DNA from: Terriglobia bacterium
GTDB lineage: Bacteria; Acidobacteriota; Terriglobia; Terriglobales; Acidobacteriaceae
NCBI GenBank assembly: GCA_020072645.1
Contig: JAIQGK010000028.1
Location: 1 to 48,057, forward strand
Direction of reading: 5' to 3'
DNA length: 48,057 bases
Shown here one piece after another: positions 18,050 to 26,908 of this stretch (the first letter of the stretch is position 1; every line of letters begins with the position of its first letter). The notes beneath the pieces are model-generated. The model was not told where the DNA came from and ran no database searches. It worked only from the letters and a program-made list of their open reading frames with translations. The position numbers and the translations under genes are program-made.

Positions 18050-18610
18050 TCAAGCTGGGGTCAGATGTTTTTCCATCCAGGCGCGGGCAAACATCCAGTG
18101 CCTCCGTACTGTGCTGTGCGATGTGGAAAGCGCTTCAGCCACTTCTTTGTCAGTAAGGCCGGAGAAGAATTTCAGCTCTACCACTCGGGCCGCCGCAGGA
18201 TCGGTCTTTTCCAGCCGCTGGATTAGGTCGTCTAGCACCTCGATCTCGCACGGCTGCCTGGGATTGGGAACAACAGTTTCGTCCAGCGCCACCTTGCACT
18301 CGCCGCGGCGGTTCGGACCACGAAAGGCCCGCCCATGGTCTATCAGTACGCGCCGCATTTGCGACGCAGCAATGGCAAAAAAATGTGCCCGGTCACGCCA
18401 CTCCACTGGGCCGCCACGAAAAATACGCACATAGGCTTCATGCACAATGGCCGTAGGCTGTAACGTATGCTCACGCCTTTCACGCGCCATGTAATGGCGG
18501 GCAATCTTGCGCAGGTCGGTGTATACCAGGCCAATCAGCCTGCTCTCGGCCGTCTGGCTGCCTTCGCGCACTTGCCGCAAAAGCCCGGTGATCTCCATTG
18601 CATCAGGCAT
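18050..18610 (-). CDS. ECF-type sigma factor (TIGR02999-like)
   Basis: 186 residues. Region 2 is clear (LVYTDLRKIARHYMARERREHTLQPTAIVHEAYVRIF) and region 4 contains VVELKFFSGLTDKEVAEALSTSHSTVRRHW. The LQPTAIVHEAY signature is typical of the TIGR02999 group found in Acidobacteriota and Planctomycetes, where these sigma factors often neighbour Ser/Thr kinases. AGGAAAG precedes the ATG. It is the first gene of the minus-strand run leading to the CsgG-like gene (63 bp gap) and kinase, and probably transcribes that run in response to the kinase. Confidence 0.88.
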   Translation of the reverse strand: MPDAMEITGLLRQVREGSQTAESRLIGLVYTDLRKIARHYMARERREHTLQPTAIVHEAYVRIFRGGPVEWRDRAHFFAIAASQMRRVLIDHGRAFRGPNRRGECKVALDETVVPNPRQPCEIEVLDDLIQRLEKTDPAAARVVELKFFSGLTDKEVAEALSTSHSTVRRHWMFARAWMEKHLTPA

Positions 18611-19070
18611 GGTGTTGTCTTTCCTGCATGCTCAATCAGGCGAAAATTTTCCGGTTGTGTTTTACGAAAGAGATATGACCAGCACGAACCGGGCATTACA
18701 GCCCGGAATGAAAAAATCTGATGAGTTCAAGGGCGAGGCCTCCCAGATTAAAGTTTTCTAGCAGTTAGCTAGCTGCCACGGGGATTCCGCCTTTTTCTCT
18801 TCTGACCATTTTTCTTTTCTCCTCTCGCTATCCCGGTGACCGGAAATCCCCGGCAATTTCCGCCGGGCCGGCCAGAGAGGAGACAGTTCGATGGATAGCA
18901 TCCTTCAAGCGCTGATCGTATTGTTTGAGGTCATTCAGGACACCGGAACGGGCACCTAATCCCGTTGCTGAAAATTTTGACAACAAACAATTGCGGGGAG
19001 AGGCAGCTCTCTCCGCTTTCTCTGCTACAATGCCCTCCACTTTCACCGCAACATTGGGAAGGTAAAGAAC
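18611..19070. other. Divergent intergenic region of the signalling block
   Basis: 460 bp separate the divergent ECF sigma and CHAT genes. No protein-coding frame is convincing. Both promoters should lie here. A palindromic CTAGCAGTTAGCTAGCTG at about 18758-18775 is the only symmetrical element noticed. Confidence 0.5.
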
Positions 19071-22000
19071 GTGAAGTCTTTCGCCGCGACTGCTCTCTGC
19101 TTCGCAGGAACGCTTCTTTTGGAAGGCGCGGCAAGTTCTGCGCGCGCCTCTGAGGCCCTGCTTGAGCAAGGTATCCGTCCCACCGCTGTGCGGAATCAGG
19201 CACCGCAGCAGAGAAGGAACCGCTGCTCTCCGTTGCCGGCGGAGACGCCACAAAAACGCGTGCTTCTGCCGCAGCAACTTTATTGCTTTACCGTGACAGT
19301 CGCGGCGGGTGAGCCTACACAATTGCTGTTGGACCAGCCTATCGATTTGGAAATGCGCGTCACCGGCAACGCCGCGGGAACTCGCGTGGACAGCTTTGAG
19401 ATAGGAATCGAGACCCTGACTTTCACTGAGCCTGGCGATTACCGGGTCGAAGTCCGTGCCGTCCACGCGATGACCGGCCCGCTTCCATTTTCCATCGTCC
19501 GCTGGACGCTGGATGCGCAGAAAGCCGAGTCCTGGAAGGAAGCGGAAACCTGGGCCACGCACTCAAAAAAATCCAAGGAGATGAAAGACCTGGAGAAATC
19601 ATTGGCGCTGTGGACGGCGATCGGCGACACAAGTTCCATCGCGCGGACTTACCTGAAGCAGGGTTCAGCGCTGCAGAAGACCGATCCCGCCAATGCCCTG
19701 AGTTTCTTCGAAAAAGCGCTCGCCTTGTGCCGCGCCAACTTTGATACTCGCTGTTCTGCGGAAGCCGCGAACAACAGCGGCACGATGTCGCGTCGTCTGG
19801 CTGATCTCAGCGGCGCGCAGCGGCGGCTGAAAGAAGCCGCTATTGACTGGCAAAAGCTTGGCGACAAAGAAAATGAAGGCGTCACACTTTCCAATCTTGG
19901 CCTTACGCTCTGGCAGGCCGGCGACTTTGAGCAGGCGATCGGGTTACTGAACCGGTCGGAGAGTCTGTTGCGCATCCGGGACGCTGCCGGAGATGCAAAA
20001 ACATTGAACAATCTGGGGCTGTGCTACCAGTCTTTGGCCGCATATGCACGAGCCAGGGGTTATTTTGAATCAGCGATCAAGGGCTTTATTCGCACCCAGA
20101 AACCAACGGAGCTCGCGCGAGCACGGTTGAACCTGGGCCGTAATTACATGCTGGAAGGCAATTTCATCCGCGCGCAGCAGATACTTGAGATCGCCGAAAA
20201 GGAAGCCAACACGGTTCCTGATCGCGCCACTCGCGCCGATATTCTCAGAAACCAGGCACAGAACTTTCTTCAGCAGAACAAACCAGAGCAAGCCCGTCTC
20301 CGTCTGGAACTTGCCCTGGAAGTGGACCGCCTGGATGGAGACCGCAGAGGAGAGAGCAGCGCGCTGCATTATCTCGGCATCATTGCGCAGCAGAAGGGCG
20401 ATATTGCCACAGCGCGCGCTTTCTTCATCCAGGCGGCGCACTTGCGGCATGAAACAGGGCTACGTGACGACGAAGCGGAATCTCTCTTCAAGCTCGCGGA
20501 CCTTGACTATCAGGCGGGAAACATGAATGATGCCCGCGCCTCCGCCGAGCATGCGCTGGATATTCTGGAATCGGTGCGTAGCCAGGTACCCAACGCAAAC
20601 CTGCGTGCCTTGTACTACTCGCGTAAGCGCCAGTTTTTCGAACTTCTGGTGGAGTTGGCTATGGTTCCGGGGAATGCCAATGCAGCCGCTGACGGCCTGT
20701 TCGCTGTAGAGCGCGGACGCGCCCGCGCACTGATGGACCTGCTAGCGAACAGCGCATCGCCCGAGCAGACGCCTAACGCTGGCCGGCATGCCCAGATCCA
20801 GCGCCAACTTGATTATCTTGCGAATTTGCTTTCACGTACTCAGCCGGGAAAAGATGCTGAGCTGCGTCGGCGTTTCCAGGAACTCCAGGACGAAGATGCA
20901 GCGCTCGAAAATGCGATCCGCAAATCCATCGCCGGTGAAAAACTTGCCGCGCCGCTTCAGTCAGTGGAGGAGTTGCAGCAAAAATCCCTGCCCGTCGACA
21001 GCACCCTGCTTGAATTCCATCTGGGGAGGAAGCGCAGCTATCTCTGGCTGGTAGATGCTCACCACGTTCAGGTTTTCACGCTCCCCTCCGCCGGCGTCAT
21101 TGAATCTTACGCCCGCCCGGTGGTGGAACACTTCCAGAACATTCTTGAGAGGCAACGCTCATCGGAAAAAAGAGCAGCTTTCAGGCGCTCTCTGCATAAA
21201 CTTTCCGCCGCATTGCTGGGGCAGCTCTCTGAAAAGCAGCTCCAGTCCCGTGTGATGCTGGCGCCGGACGGCGTCCTTTATAGAGTTCCTTTTGCGGCCT
21301 TGCAGCTGTCCGGCGCGACTGAGCCGCTGGGTGTGGAGCATGATTTGGTGCAGGTTCCTTCCGCCTCCTATTTGCTCCACGCTGCGCGACCTCGCCCCAT
21401 CAGTGAATTTCCGCAGACCATTCTGTCCATCGCTGATCCCGTCTTTTCCGCCAGCGATCCACGCGTAACCGGCGGCGGACGCAAACTCCGGGAATCAGCT
21501 ACGAATGAGTTACCGCGGTTGCCGTTCAATGCCGAAGTGGAACTGATAGAAGCCACGGTCCCCCGTGGTCGCTACCGCACCCTGCGCAGCTTCGCCGCGG
21601 GCCGCGCCGTATTGGCCAACATTCACCTGGAAGACTACGCGATCTTGCATTTCTCCACCCATGCACTGATCGACGATCGCTTTCCTGAGCTTTCCCGAAT
21701 CGTACTGTCGCTGGTGAATCGGGCTGGCCGCCCTGTAGATGGTTACCTGCACCCGTATCAATTAGGGCAGCTTCACCTGAATGGCTCTATTGTTGTTCTC
21801 TCCGCCTGCGACACGGCGTTGGGCAAGCAAGTGCTGGGAGAGGGGATGATGGGCTTCTCCAGCAGCCTGCTTTATGCAGGGGCTTCGCAATTGGTACTCA
21901 CGCTTACCGCGGTCGATGCTGAAGCATCGTCCTCTTTCCTTACCGATGTTTATCGCCGGTTCCTCCAAGGAACCACTAGCATGGAACATTCCATTTCTCT

Positions 22001-22115
22001 CGCGCGCCGGACCATGATGCACTCCCGCCGTTTTTCAGATCCTTATTATTGGGCCTCTTTTATCGTGATCGGCAGGCCGGCAGATACCCTCAAACCCGGA
22101 TTGGCTTCCATGTGA
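19071..22115 (+). CDS. Exported TPR-CHAT protein
   Basis: 1014 residues, GTG start with GGAAGG upstream. The N-terminus has a signal peptide (ATALCFAGTLLLEGAAS, cleavage after ASA-like residues). A beta region follows (about 60-150), then about eight TPR units (180-520; for example GVTLSNLGLTLWQAGDFEQAIGLL, KTLNNLGLCYQSL). The C-terminal 350 residues form a CHAT domain, a caspase-fold peptidase-like domain. The predicted catalytic dyad is His864 in HFSTHALIDD and Cys913 in VVLSACDTALG. CHAT-TPR proteins act as proteases in some signalling and defence systems, including the type III CRISPR craspase, but many acidobacterial members have no known role. The signal peptide implies periplasmic action. 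A sigma-like and an anti-sigma-like gene follow closely. Confidence 0.88.
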   Translation: MKSFAATALCFAGTLLLEGAASSARASEALLEQGIRPTAVRNQAPQQRRNRCSPLPAETPQKRVLLPQQLYCFTVTVAAGEPTQLLLDQPIDLEMRVTGNAAGTRVDSFEIGIETLTFTEPGDYRVEVRAVHAMTGPLPFSIVRWTLDAQKAESWKEAETWATHSKKSKEMKDLEKSLALWTAIGDTSSIARTYLKQGSALQKTDPANALSFFEKALALCRANFDTRCSAEAANNSGTMSRRLADLSGAQRRLKEAAIDWQKLGDKENEGVTLSNLGLTLWQAGDFEQAIGLLNRSESLLRIRDAAGDAKTLNNLGLCYQSLAAYARARGYFESAIKGFIRTQKPTELARARLNLGRNYMLEGNFIRAQQILEIAEKEANTVPDRATRADILRNQAQNFLQQNKPEQARLRLELALEVDRLDGDRRGESSALHYLGIIAQQKGDIATARAFFIQAAHLRHETGLRDDEAESLFKLADLDYQAGNMNDARASAEHALDILESVRSQVPNANLRALYYSRKRQFFELLVELAMVPGNANAAADGLFAVERGRARALMDLLANSASPEQTPNAGRHAQIQRQLDYLANLLSRTQPGKDAELRRRFQELQDEDAALENAIRKSIAGEKLAAPLQSVEELQQKSLPVDSTLLEFHLGRKRSYLWLVDAHHVQVFTLPSAGVIESYARPVVEHFQNILERQRSSEKRAAFRRSLHKLSAALLGQLSEKQLQSRVMLAPDGVLYRVPFAALQLSGATEPLGVEHDLVQVPSASYLLHAARPRPISEFPQTILSIADPVFSASDPRVTGGGRKLRESATNELPRLPFNAEVELIEATVPRGRYRTLRSFAAGRAVLANIHLEDYAILHFSTHALIDDRFPELSRIVLSLVNRAGRPVDGYLHPYQLGQLHLNGSIVVLSACDTALGKQVLGEGMMGFSSSLLYAGASQLVLTLTAVDAEASSSFLTDVYRRFLQGTTSMEHSISLARRTMMHSRRFSDPYYWASFIVIGRPADTLKPGLASM

Positions 22116-22130
22116 GATTCGGAGAGAACT

Positions 22131-22640
22131 ATGGCCAACTGCCGCTCCATTTCGCCCGAAGCCTGGGCCCATGCTCGGGAAAGCCTGGTCTTTTATTTCT
22201 CGCGCCGCCACGCCCGCTCCGATGCCGAGGATCTGGCCCAGGAGACGCTGCTCACCATCTGGAACAGGGAGGATTATGAATTCGATAAGGAAGAGGACTT
22301 TTTGAAAGTCTGCTATGGTTTTGCCCGCCTCGTCTCCAAGCAGGGCTATCGTGAAAGCCAGCGCCATGCTGCGGCGCCGCTCGAGCCTTCGTTGCCCGCG
22401 CCGGCACACGAACGGCACGGTCCTCAGGCAATTGAAGCCCGCCTCCTGCTGGAAAAAGTCTGCGCTATCGGCGAATCCCAGTTGCGTGACGAGGAGTGGA
22501 AAATGGTCCGGCAATCCATCGACCATGATCGGGCCGGCATGGCGCAGGAATTCAAAATCGGAGATGCAAACAATATGCGCGTCCGTCTCCACAGGGTGAG
22601 ACGAAAACTGGCAAAACTCACAGGCCTGGACAAGAGTTGA
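22131..22640 (+). CDS. Sigma-70 family (ECF-like) factor
   Basis: 169 residues, 15 bp after the CHAT stop. Sigma region 2 is recognisable (SDAEDLAQETLLTIWNRED). The C-terminal part (EEWKMVRQSIDHDRAGMAQEF, NNMRVRLHRVRRKLAKL) has the spacing of region 4 but a poor helix-turn-helix match. Acidobacteria carry many such divergent factors next to membrane anti-sigma-like genes, as here. ATG 22131 has a GGAGAG site upstream. It is likely to act with the following gene. Confidence 0.75.
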   Translation: MANCRSISPEAWAHARESLVFYFSRRHARSDAEDLAQETLLTIWNREDYEFDKEEDFLKVCYGFARLVSKQGYRESQRHAAAPLEPSLPAPAHERHGPQAIEARLLLEKVCAIGESQLRDEEWKMVRQSIDHDRAGMAQEFKIGDANNMRVRLHRVRRKLAKLTGLDKS

Positions 22641-22659
22641 GGTGTAATGAAGGTTGCCG

Positions 22660-23538
22660 ATGGACCATATATCCAATGAGTCTATGAAAGCCTATTTACT
22701 CGGCCAGCTTCCGGAAGACCAAGCCGTGGTGCTGGAAGAAAAATATTTCACGAACCGTGAGTTCTTCCTCCAGGTGCAATCGGCAGAGACGGCGCTGATC
22801 TCCGATTATCTCGATGGCAACCTGTCCTCGGCAGAAAAGCAGCGTTTTGAAAGCCGCTACCTGCAAGTACCTCTTCTGCGAGGCAAGGTAGAAGAGGTCC
22901 GGCGACAACGCGCTGCCCAGCCTCCTGCTGCGCGTACACCCATGTGGCCCCACTTACGTTTCGCTCTTGGGATTTCGATAGTCCTGGTCCTGGGATTGGG
23001 AATCTGGCTCTATCGCTCCCGCTCTGTGCATCAGCCTAACGCCGGCTTCATGCGGCCGCAAGTCCAGTCCGTCATCGCAGTCCACCTTGCTCCAGGCCTG
23101 GTAAAAGGGCCTGGCCAGCAACAGGCGCAGTTCGAACCGCCCGCGCATGGCGCCGTCAACCTCGTCTTGGAACTGCCTGCTCAATCCTCCCCCGTCCAGT
23201 GTCAGGTAAAAATCTTCCGCGTGAATGCGGATGGGAGTCGGATGGCGATGTGGAACAGCCCGGGACCAATACTCTCTTCGCCGGAAAGCAATTTCCAGGC
23301 GTTGACGCTGCAGATCGGCGGTTCTTTGCTCGAACCAGGAGATTACATCGCAGAAGCCTGGACTGCGGGAGGGACAGTGCAGGAAACATATTCCTACCGA
23401 ATCCGCAAACCCGAGGCTTCAGCAACAACAAGTCTGACGCGGAAGACAAACGCGGCCCTCATCAAGATTTGCAAAATCAGGGTAGGTAGAATCCCTCGCT
23501 CTCCGCCACCTAAACTATTTGTTTTCACTGTCTTATAG
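22660..23538 (+). CDS. Membrane anti-sigma-like protein
   Basis: 292 residues from ATG 22660 (AAGGT upstream; a TTG 6 bp earlier is also open). The N-terminal 80 residues follow the acidobacterial anti-sigma-like pattern (MKAYLLGQLPEDQAVVLEEKYF, ISDYLDGNLSSAEKQRFESRYL), without the zinc-binding HxxxCxxC. One transmembrane helix (about 105-125, ISIVLVLGLGIWLY) places the C-terminal 165 residues outside the cytoplasm. That part ends in a beta-rich domain (LEPGDYIAEAWTAGG, then YSYRIRKP). The last 25 codons are encoded by the right copy of the 45 bp repeat and its flank, so the natural C-terminus may have been replaced. It probably binds the preceding sigma-like factor. Confidence 0.75.
   Translation: MDHISNESMKAYLLGQLPEDQAVVLEEKYFTNREFFLQVQSAETALISDYLDGNLSSAEKQRFESRYLQVPLLRGKVEEVRRQRAAQPPAARTPMWPHLRFALGISIVLVLGLGIWLYRSRSVHQPNAGFMRPQVQSVIAVHLAPGLVKGPGQQQAQFEPPAHGAVNLVLELPAQSSPVQCQVKIFRVNADGSRMAMWNSPGPILSSPESNFQALTLQIGGSLLEPGDYIAEAWTAGGTVQETYSYRIRKPEASATTSLTRKTNAALIKICKIRVGRIPRSPPPKLFVFTVL
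23465..23509 (+). repeat. 45 bp direct repeat, right copy
   Basis: This is the same element as 13991-14035 in the same orientation, with one A fewer in the A-run and one extra G before CTCTCCGCCAC. It lies inside the 3' end of the anti-sigma-like ORF. The two copies enclose the kinase/CHAT block of about 9.4 kb. Confidence 0.8.
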
Positions 23539-23727
23539 TGATCCCTCTTTGATTCGCATGCCTGAATGAAAATCCAAATCATTGCAAATAAATGTGTTTA
23601 TCTCGCTCTATGGTGGAGAATGCTACACTCTCACACTCGCATGGCAATGAAGATTCGTTCGATCATTGCCGCCTGCATTCTGCGGTGGAATTCTTGATCA
23701 AAGCATGTGGGTTACGTGCTCAACAAA

Positions 23728-24851
23728 TCATTCTCTCAACTCTCTTCGTGCCAGCGGGTCCCGGTCAGAAACGATCACGATCTGCATGTCCTTCGCCAAA
23801 TCAATGATCTCCTGGGCTTGATCATGTAATCGGAAACGCAGCCATGTGCGACTATGCGGGCGTGTCACAAAGATCTGCGTCACGCCGTTTTGGCGAGCGA
23901 AATCAACCAGGCTGGCCCCGCTATTTCCTTTCAAAATATGTGCATTGATGTGAAGATTCCGGGCAAAGGCCAGGTGCTTTTCCAATGCTTGTCTCTCTGA
24001 TTCAGCCAAGCCCGTGAGGTCGCCGGTGGGCGTCACAAGAACTGCCATGCATTCAACGCCGAGGAAATCGCTTACTCTCTTGGCGCGCCTTGTGACCATG
24101 GCGGTTTTTGGATCGGCGGTGACATGAATGAGAACTTTATGCTGCCGGTTGTGGCCTTTAGCATTCGCTTCCTGCAAGGCTACTTCAGCCTGGCTTGCGA
24201 TTCTTTGTCCCACTTCGTGAGCGGCTTCTCGCAGCGCAAGCTCTCGCAGCGCAACCAGGGTTGGCTCACGAAAGAAGTTTTGCAGAGCACGCTCGGCTGA
24301 TCAGGTCTGTAAACGACGCCACGTTGCAAACGGTGCATGAGTGCGCGCGGCGTAAGGTCAACCATCAAGACCTCATCAGCATTGCGGACGATCCAGTCGG
24401 GAACTGTCTCGCGAACTGTCACGCCGGTAATATGCTGGACATGGTCATTCAGGCTTTCAAGGTGCTGGATATTCATCGTGGTAAGAACATCAATGCCGGC
24501 ATCGAGCAGCACCTTGACATCTTCCCAGCGCTTGGTCCGGGATGATCCTGGAACATTTGTGTGTGGAAATTCGTCTACGGCGCAGACCTGCGGGTGTCTG
24601 GCCAGAATGCGTTCTGTGTCCATTTCTTCGAAGATGTTTCCGCGGTACTCGACCTTTTTCCTTGGGACGAACTCCAGCCCCTCTGCCCTGGAGATCGTCT
24701 CCTGACGACCGTGTGGCTCAAAGTAGCCAACCACGATGTCGGTCCCGTGCTTCCGCAGTGCATGGGCCTCTTCCAGCATCTTGTATGTCTTTCCGACGCC
24801 GGCCGCATAACCCATAAAGATTTTCAGTTTCCCGCGTTTTGTCTCATTCAT
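23728..24851 (-). pseudogene. KdpD-type cytoplasmic sensor plus Usp domain, frameshifted (copy 3)
   Basis: Two frames join into one KdpD N-terminal protein of about 370 residues. The first (24180-24851) has the KdpD Walker A GYAAGVGKTYKML, CAVDEFPHTNVPGSSR, TMNIQHLESLND and TVRETVPDWIV, then loses frame after VYRPDQ at about 24296. The second (23728-24213) resumes in frame as ERALQNFFREPTLVALRELALR and ends with a universal-stress-protein domain (HKVLIHVTADPKTAMVTRRA, then GVTQIFVTRPHSRTWLR). One missing base accounts for the break. No histidine kinase half follows. It overlaps the preceding KdpD-like gene by 4 bp (ATGA), so both end the kdp operon. Confidence 0.85.
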
Positions 24852-25930
24852 TGCTTGTTCGGAAATATCCGGACATCCATGCCGCGTGACAATCTGACCA
24901 GCCTGTCTACCGAGGTTCCCAGCAAGCCCGACCAGAATCCTGAGCGGCGGCTATGTCCGACAAAAACTTGGGTCATTCCTCGCGAACGAGCAAAGGCCAT
25001 GACAGTGCTGATTGGGTCTTTTCCTTGCAAAATTTCAACACGCGCCCCGGCAGCGCGAGCCAAACTGAGTTTTTCATCGACTGCAGCCCGCTCCAGAGAG
25101 GAAAGTTCAGGTTAGTCTACATTGACTACAACCAGTTCGGCATAGAATCTCAGTGCGATCAGCCGCGCCGTTTCAAGCATCTCTTCTGCATTTGAATCAG
25201 CAGTGATGCAGACAAGTATTCGCTCTTGTGTGCCATACTGCTGCTTGATGCCATGAGACTCCAGATAACTGGTGAGCTGATGATCAACCACGTCAGCAGC
25301 GAGAACCAGGGCCATCTCACGCAGCTTCAACAACTGGCGCTGCCGCCTTTCAAGCCCTGCCTGTTCATCGGGTGTCCGTGCGAGCGCCTCCAAGGCAGGG
25401 GCATCAACGATCTCGATTTCATTAGCACTCCTGATAAAGGCAATCGGAACGGTTTGGGTCACGTGCTTGCCGGTGATTGTCTCCACTTGTTGCTGCAACT
25501 CTGCGATGTACTGAATGTTGACGGATGCGACGACCTTGATTCCGGCCTGCACCAGGTCGCGAACATCCTCCCAACGCGTTTTGTTCCGCGCACCGGGTGG
25601 ATTATCATAGGCCAGCCCGTCGATCAAGCAAACTTCCGGATGGCGCTGGATCAAAGCCTCAATATCGATAACCGCGCCCTGCCCCATCTCTTTTAAGGGC
25701 ACTACTTCAAGCTGTTGAACGAGGGGTTCAGCCTCGCGTGGCATCTGCGGTTGAGTTGCAGCGAGCACAACATCCTGGCCCCGAGCACAACGGCGACGCG
25801 CCTCGTCAAGCATTCGAAATGTTTTGCCCACACCGGACGCGTACCCGAGAAATATCTTGAGGTAGCCTTTCTCGACTCCTGCTTCGACCTCGCGCAGGAT
25901 CTCTTCCGGAGTTTTACGCCGTTGGTTCAT
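24848..25930 (-). pseudogene. KdpD-type sensor plus Usp domain, interrupted by an in-frame TAA (copy 2)
   Basis: Reading from ATG 25930, the KdpD domain is present (KIFLGYASGVGKTFRML, VCLIDGLAYDNPPGARNKTRWEDV, SVNIQYIAEL). It is followed by the first strand of a Usp domain (RILVCITADSNAEEM, AELVVVNVD). A TAA at 25112-25114 stops translation, but the same frame continues with PELSSLERAAVDEKLSLARA and on to the Usp end (TQVFVGHSRRSGFWSGLLG, VRIFPNKQ). The DELAHTN-like motif is altered to DGLAYDN, unlike copies 1 and 3. It could be read as a nonsense mutation at a CAA or AAA codon, or a sequencing error. The product would otherwise have about 360 residues. Confidence 0.85.
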
Positions 25931-26112
25931 TTCACCAGTGTTTTATGCAGTTCTCTTGTCCGTGATTGCGTGTACTCGTTATTGAGCCTGCATTGCTGCT
26001 CCTACTGTTCCACACCACGGCCGTTCCAACCAAGACCGCAGCGGCACACGCTTGAGGCACCGAATACAAGGGAAACATTATCAGCATCTGGCCGGCTGTC
26101 ACACAGTTCGCG

Positions 26113-26898
26113 TCAAACGGACGCGGACGTGCGCCGCTGTCCATAACTCTGAAAGGCTGCACATACATCAGATCCAGTAATAGGCCAACCCCAAACTTCA
26201 TAGTTAAGAGCACCAGAATGCGGTGGCTGGAAGTAGTCATAATCAGGTTGGGGCCTGAAGCGTTCAACTTCCTCCGCAATGAACTTTGGCAGATCTGGCT
26301 GGGAGACATACTTGCTGAGCATCTCACCGCGCCGCTTCAATTCCAATTGAGAAGGATGCAAGAGAATTTCGCCACCTCTGGAAACTCGGAATTTCTGGCG
26401 TACGAGGCTGCCATTGGGCGATCGGTGGTAGAGAGGCATCTCCCATCTTGGAATCACAAGAGCCCGCCCAACCGTATTCACCAGAAAATTACAGACATCG
26501 TGATCGGGATGGCCGCCTTCGTAGGCAGGCGCCAGCAATGCGTCTGGCCTGAATTGGTGTGTTATGGCTTCCAAAGCCTTGCCTGCGGAAGACAGAGAGC
26601 GAAAGAGTTCCTGATCGCGAAACGGAACGTCGGTCGTCCCATCTTTCAGGAAGATTGCTTTCACGTTATCAAGTACTCCAACCGACTTCAATGCTTCGGC
26701 ATGCCGTACCTCAGCATAGCGTCGCTGTGAGCCGTAGGATGACCAAAAGAATTCGGCAGATGGAGCCCCGTCCGTCGCAAAAACGATAAGGGCCTCAGGG
26801 GTCCTTTGCAGAAGCACGGAACAGGTAACTTCATCATCCTGGTGGGCGACAACGACAAGCAGGCGGTTGCCAAGCGACACTTGAGCATCAACTCTCAT
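26113..26898 (-). CDS. PIG-L/LmbE-family deacetylase
   Basis: 261 residues if started at ATG 26898, just after the kdpC stop; the frame is open to 26952, overlapping kdpC by 44 bp. The zinc-binding signature appears as VAHQDDEV (18-24; usually AHPDDE) and GGHPDHDVC, the two metal sites of N-acetylglucosamine-type deacetylases. Family members deacetylate GlcNAc-inositol, mycothiol or bacillithiol precursors, teicoplanin-type antibiotics and other amides; the substrate is unknown here. It sits between kdpC and the KdpD-like genes on the same strand, which is unusual for a K+ operon. About 180 bp downstream of it hold no clear gene. Confidence 0.85.
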   Translation of the reverse strand: MRVDAQVSLGNRLLVVVAHQDDEVTCSVLLQRTPEALIVFATDGAPSAEFFWSSYGSQRRYAEVRHAEALKSVGVLDNVKAIFLKDGTTDVPFRDQELFRSLSSAGKALEAITHQFRPDALLAPAYEGGHPDHDVCNFLVNTVGRALVIPRWEMPLYHRSPNGSLVRQKFRVSRGGEILLHPSQLELKRRGEMLSKYVSQPDLPKFIAEEVERFRPQPDYDYFQPPHSGALNYEVWGWPITGSDVCAAFQSYGQRRTSASV

Positions 26899-26908
26899 CC
26901 CAAGGCGA

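Noticed and set aside
25931-26112. 51-codon minus-strand frame between the PIG-L gene and the KdpD-like gene
   Set aside because: It has a hydrophobic stretch but no good start site or family; it may be chance.
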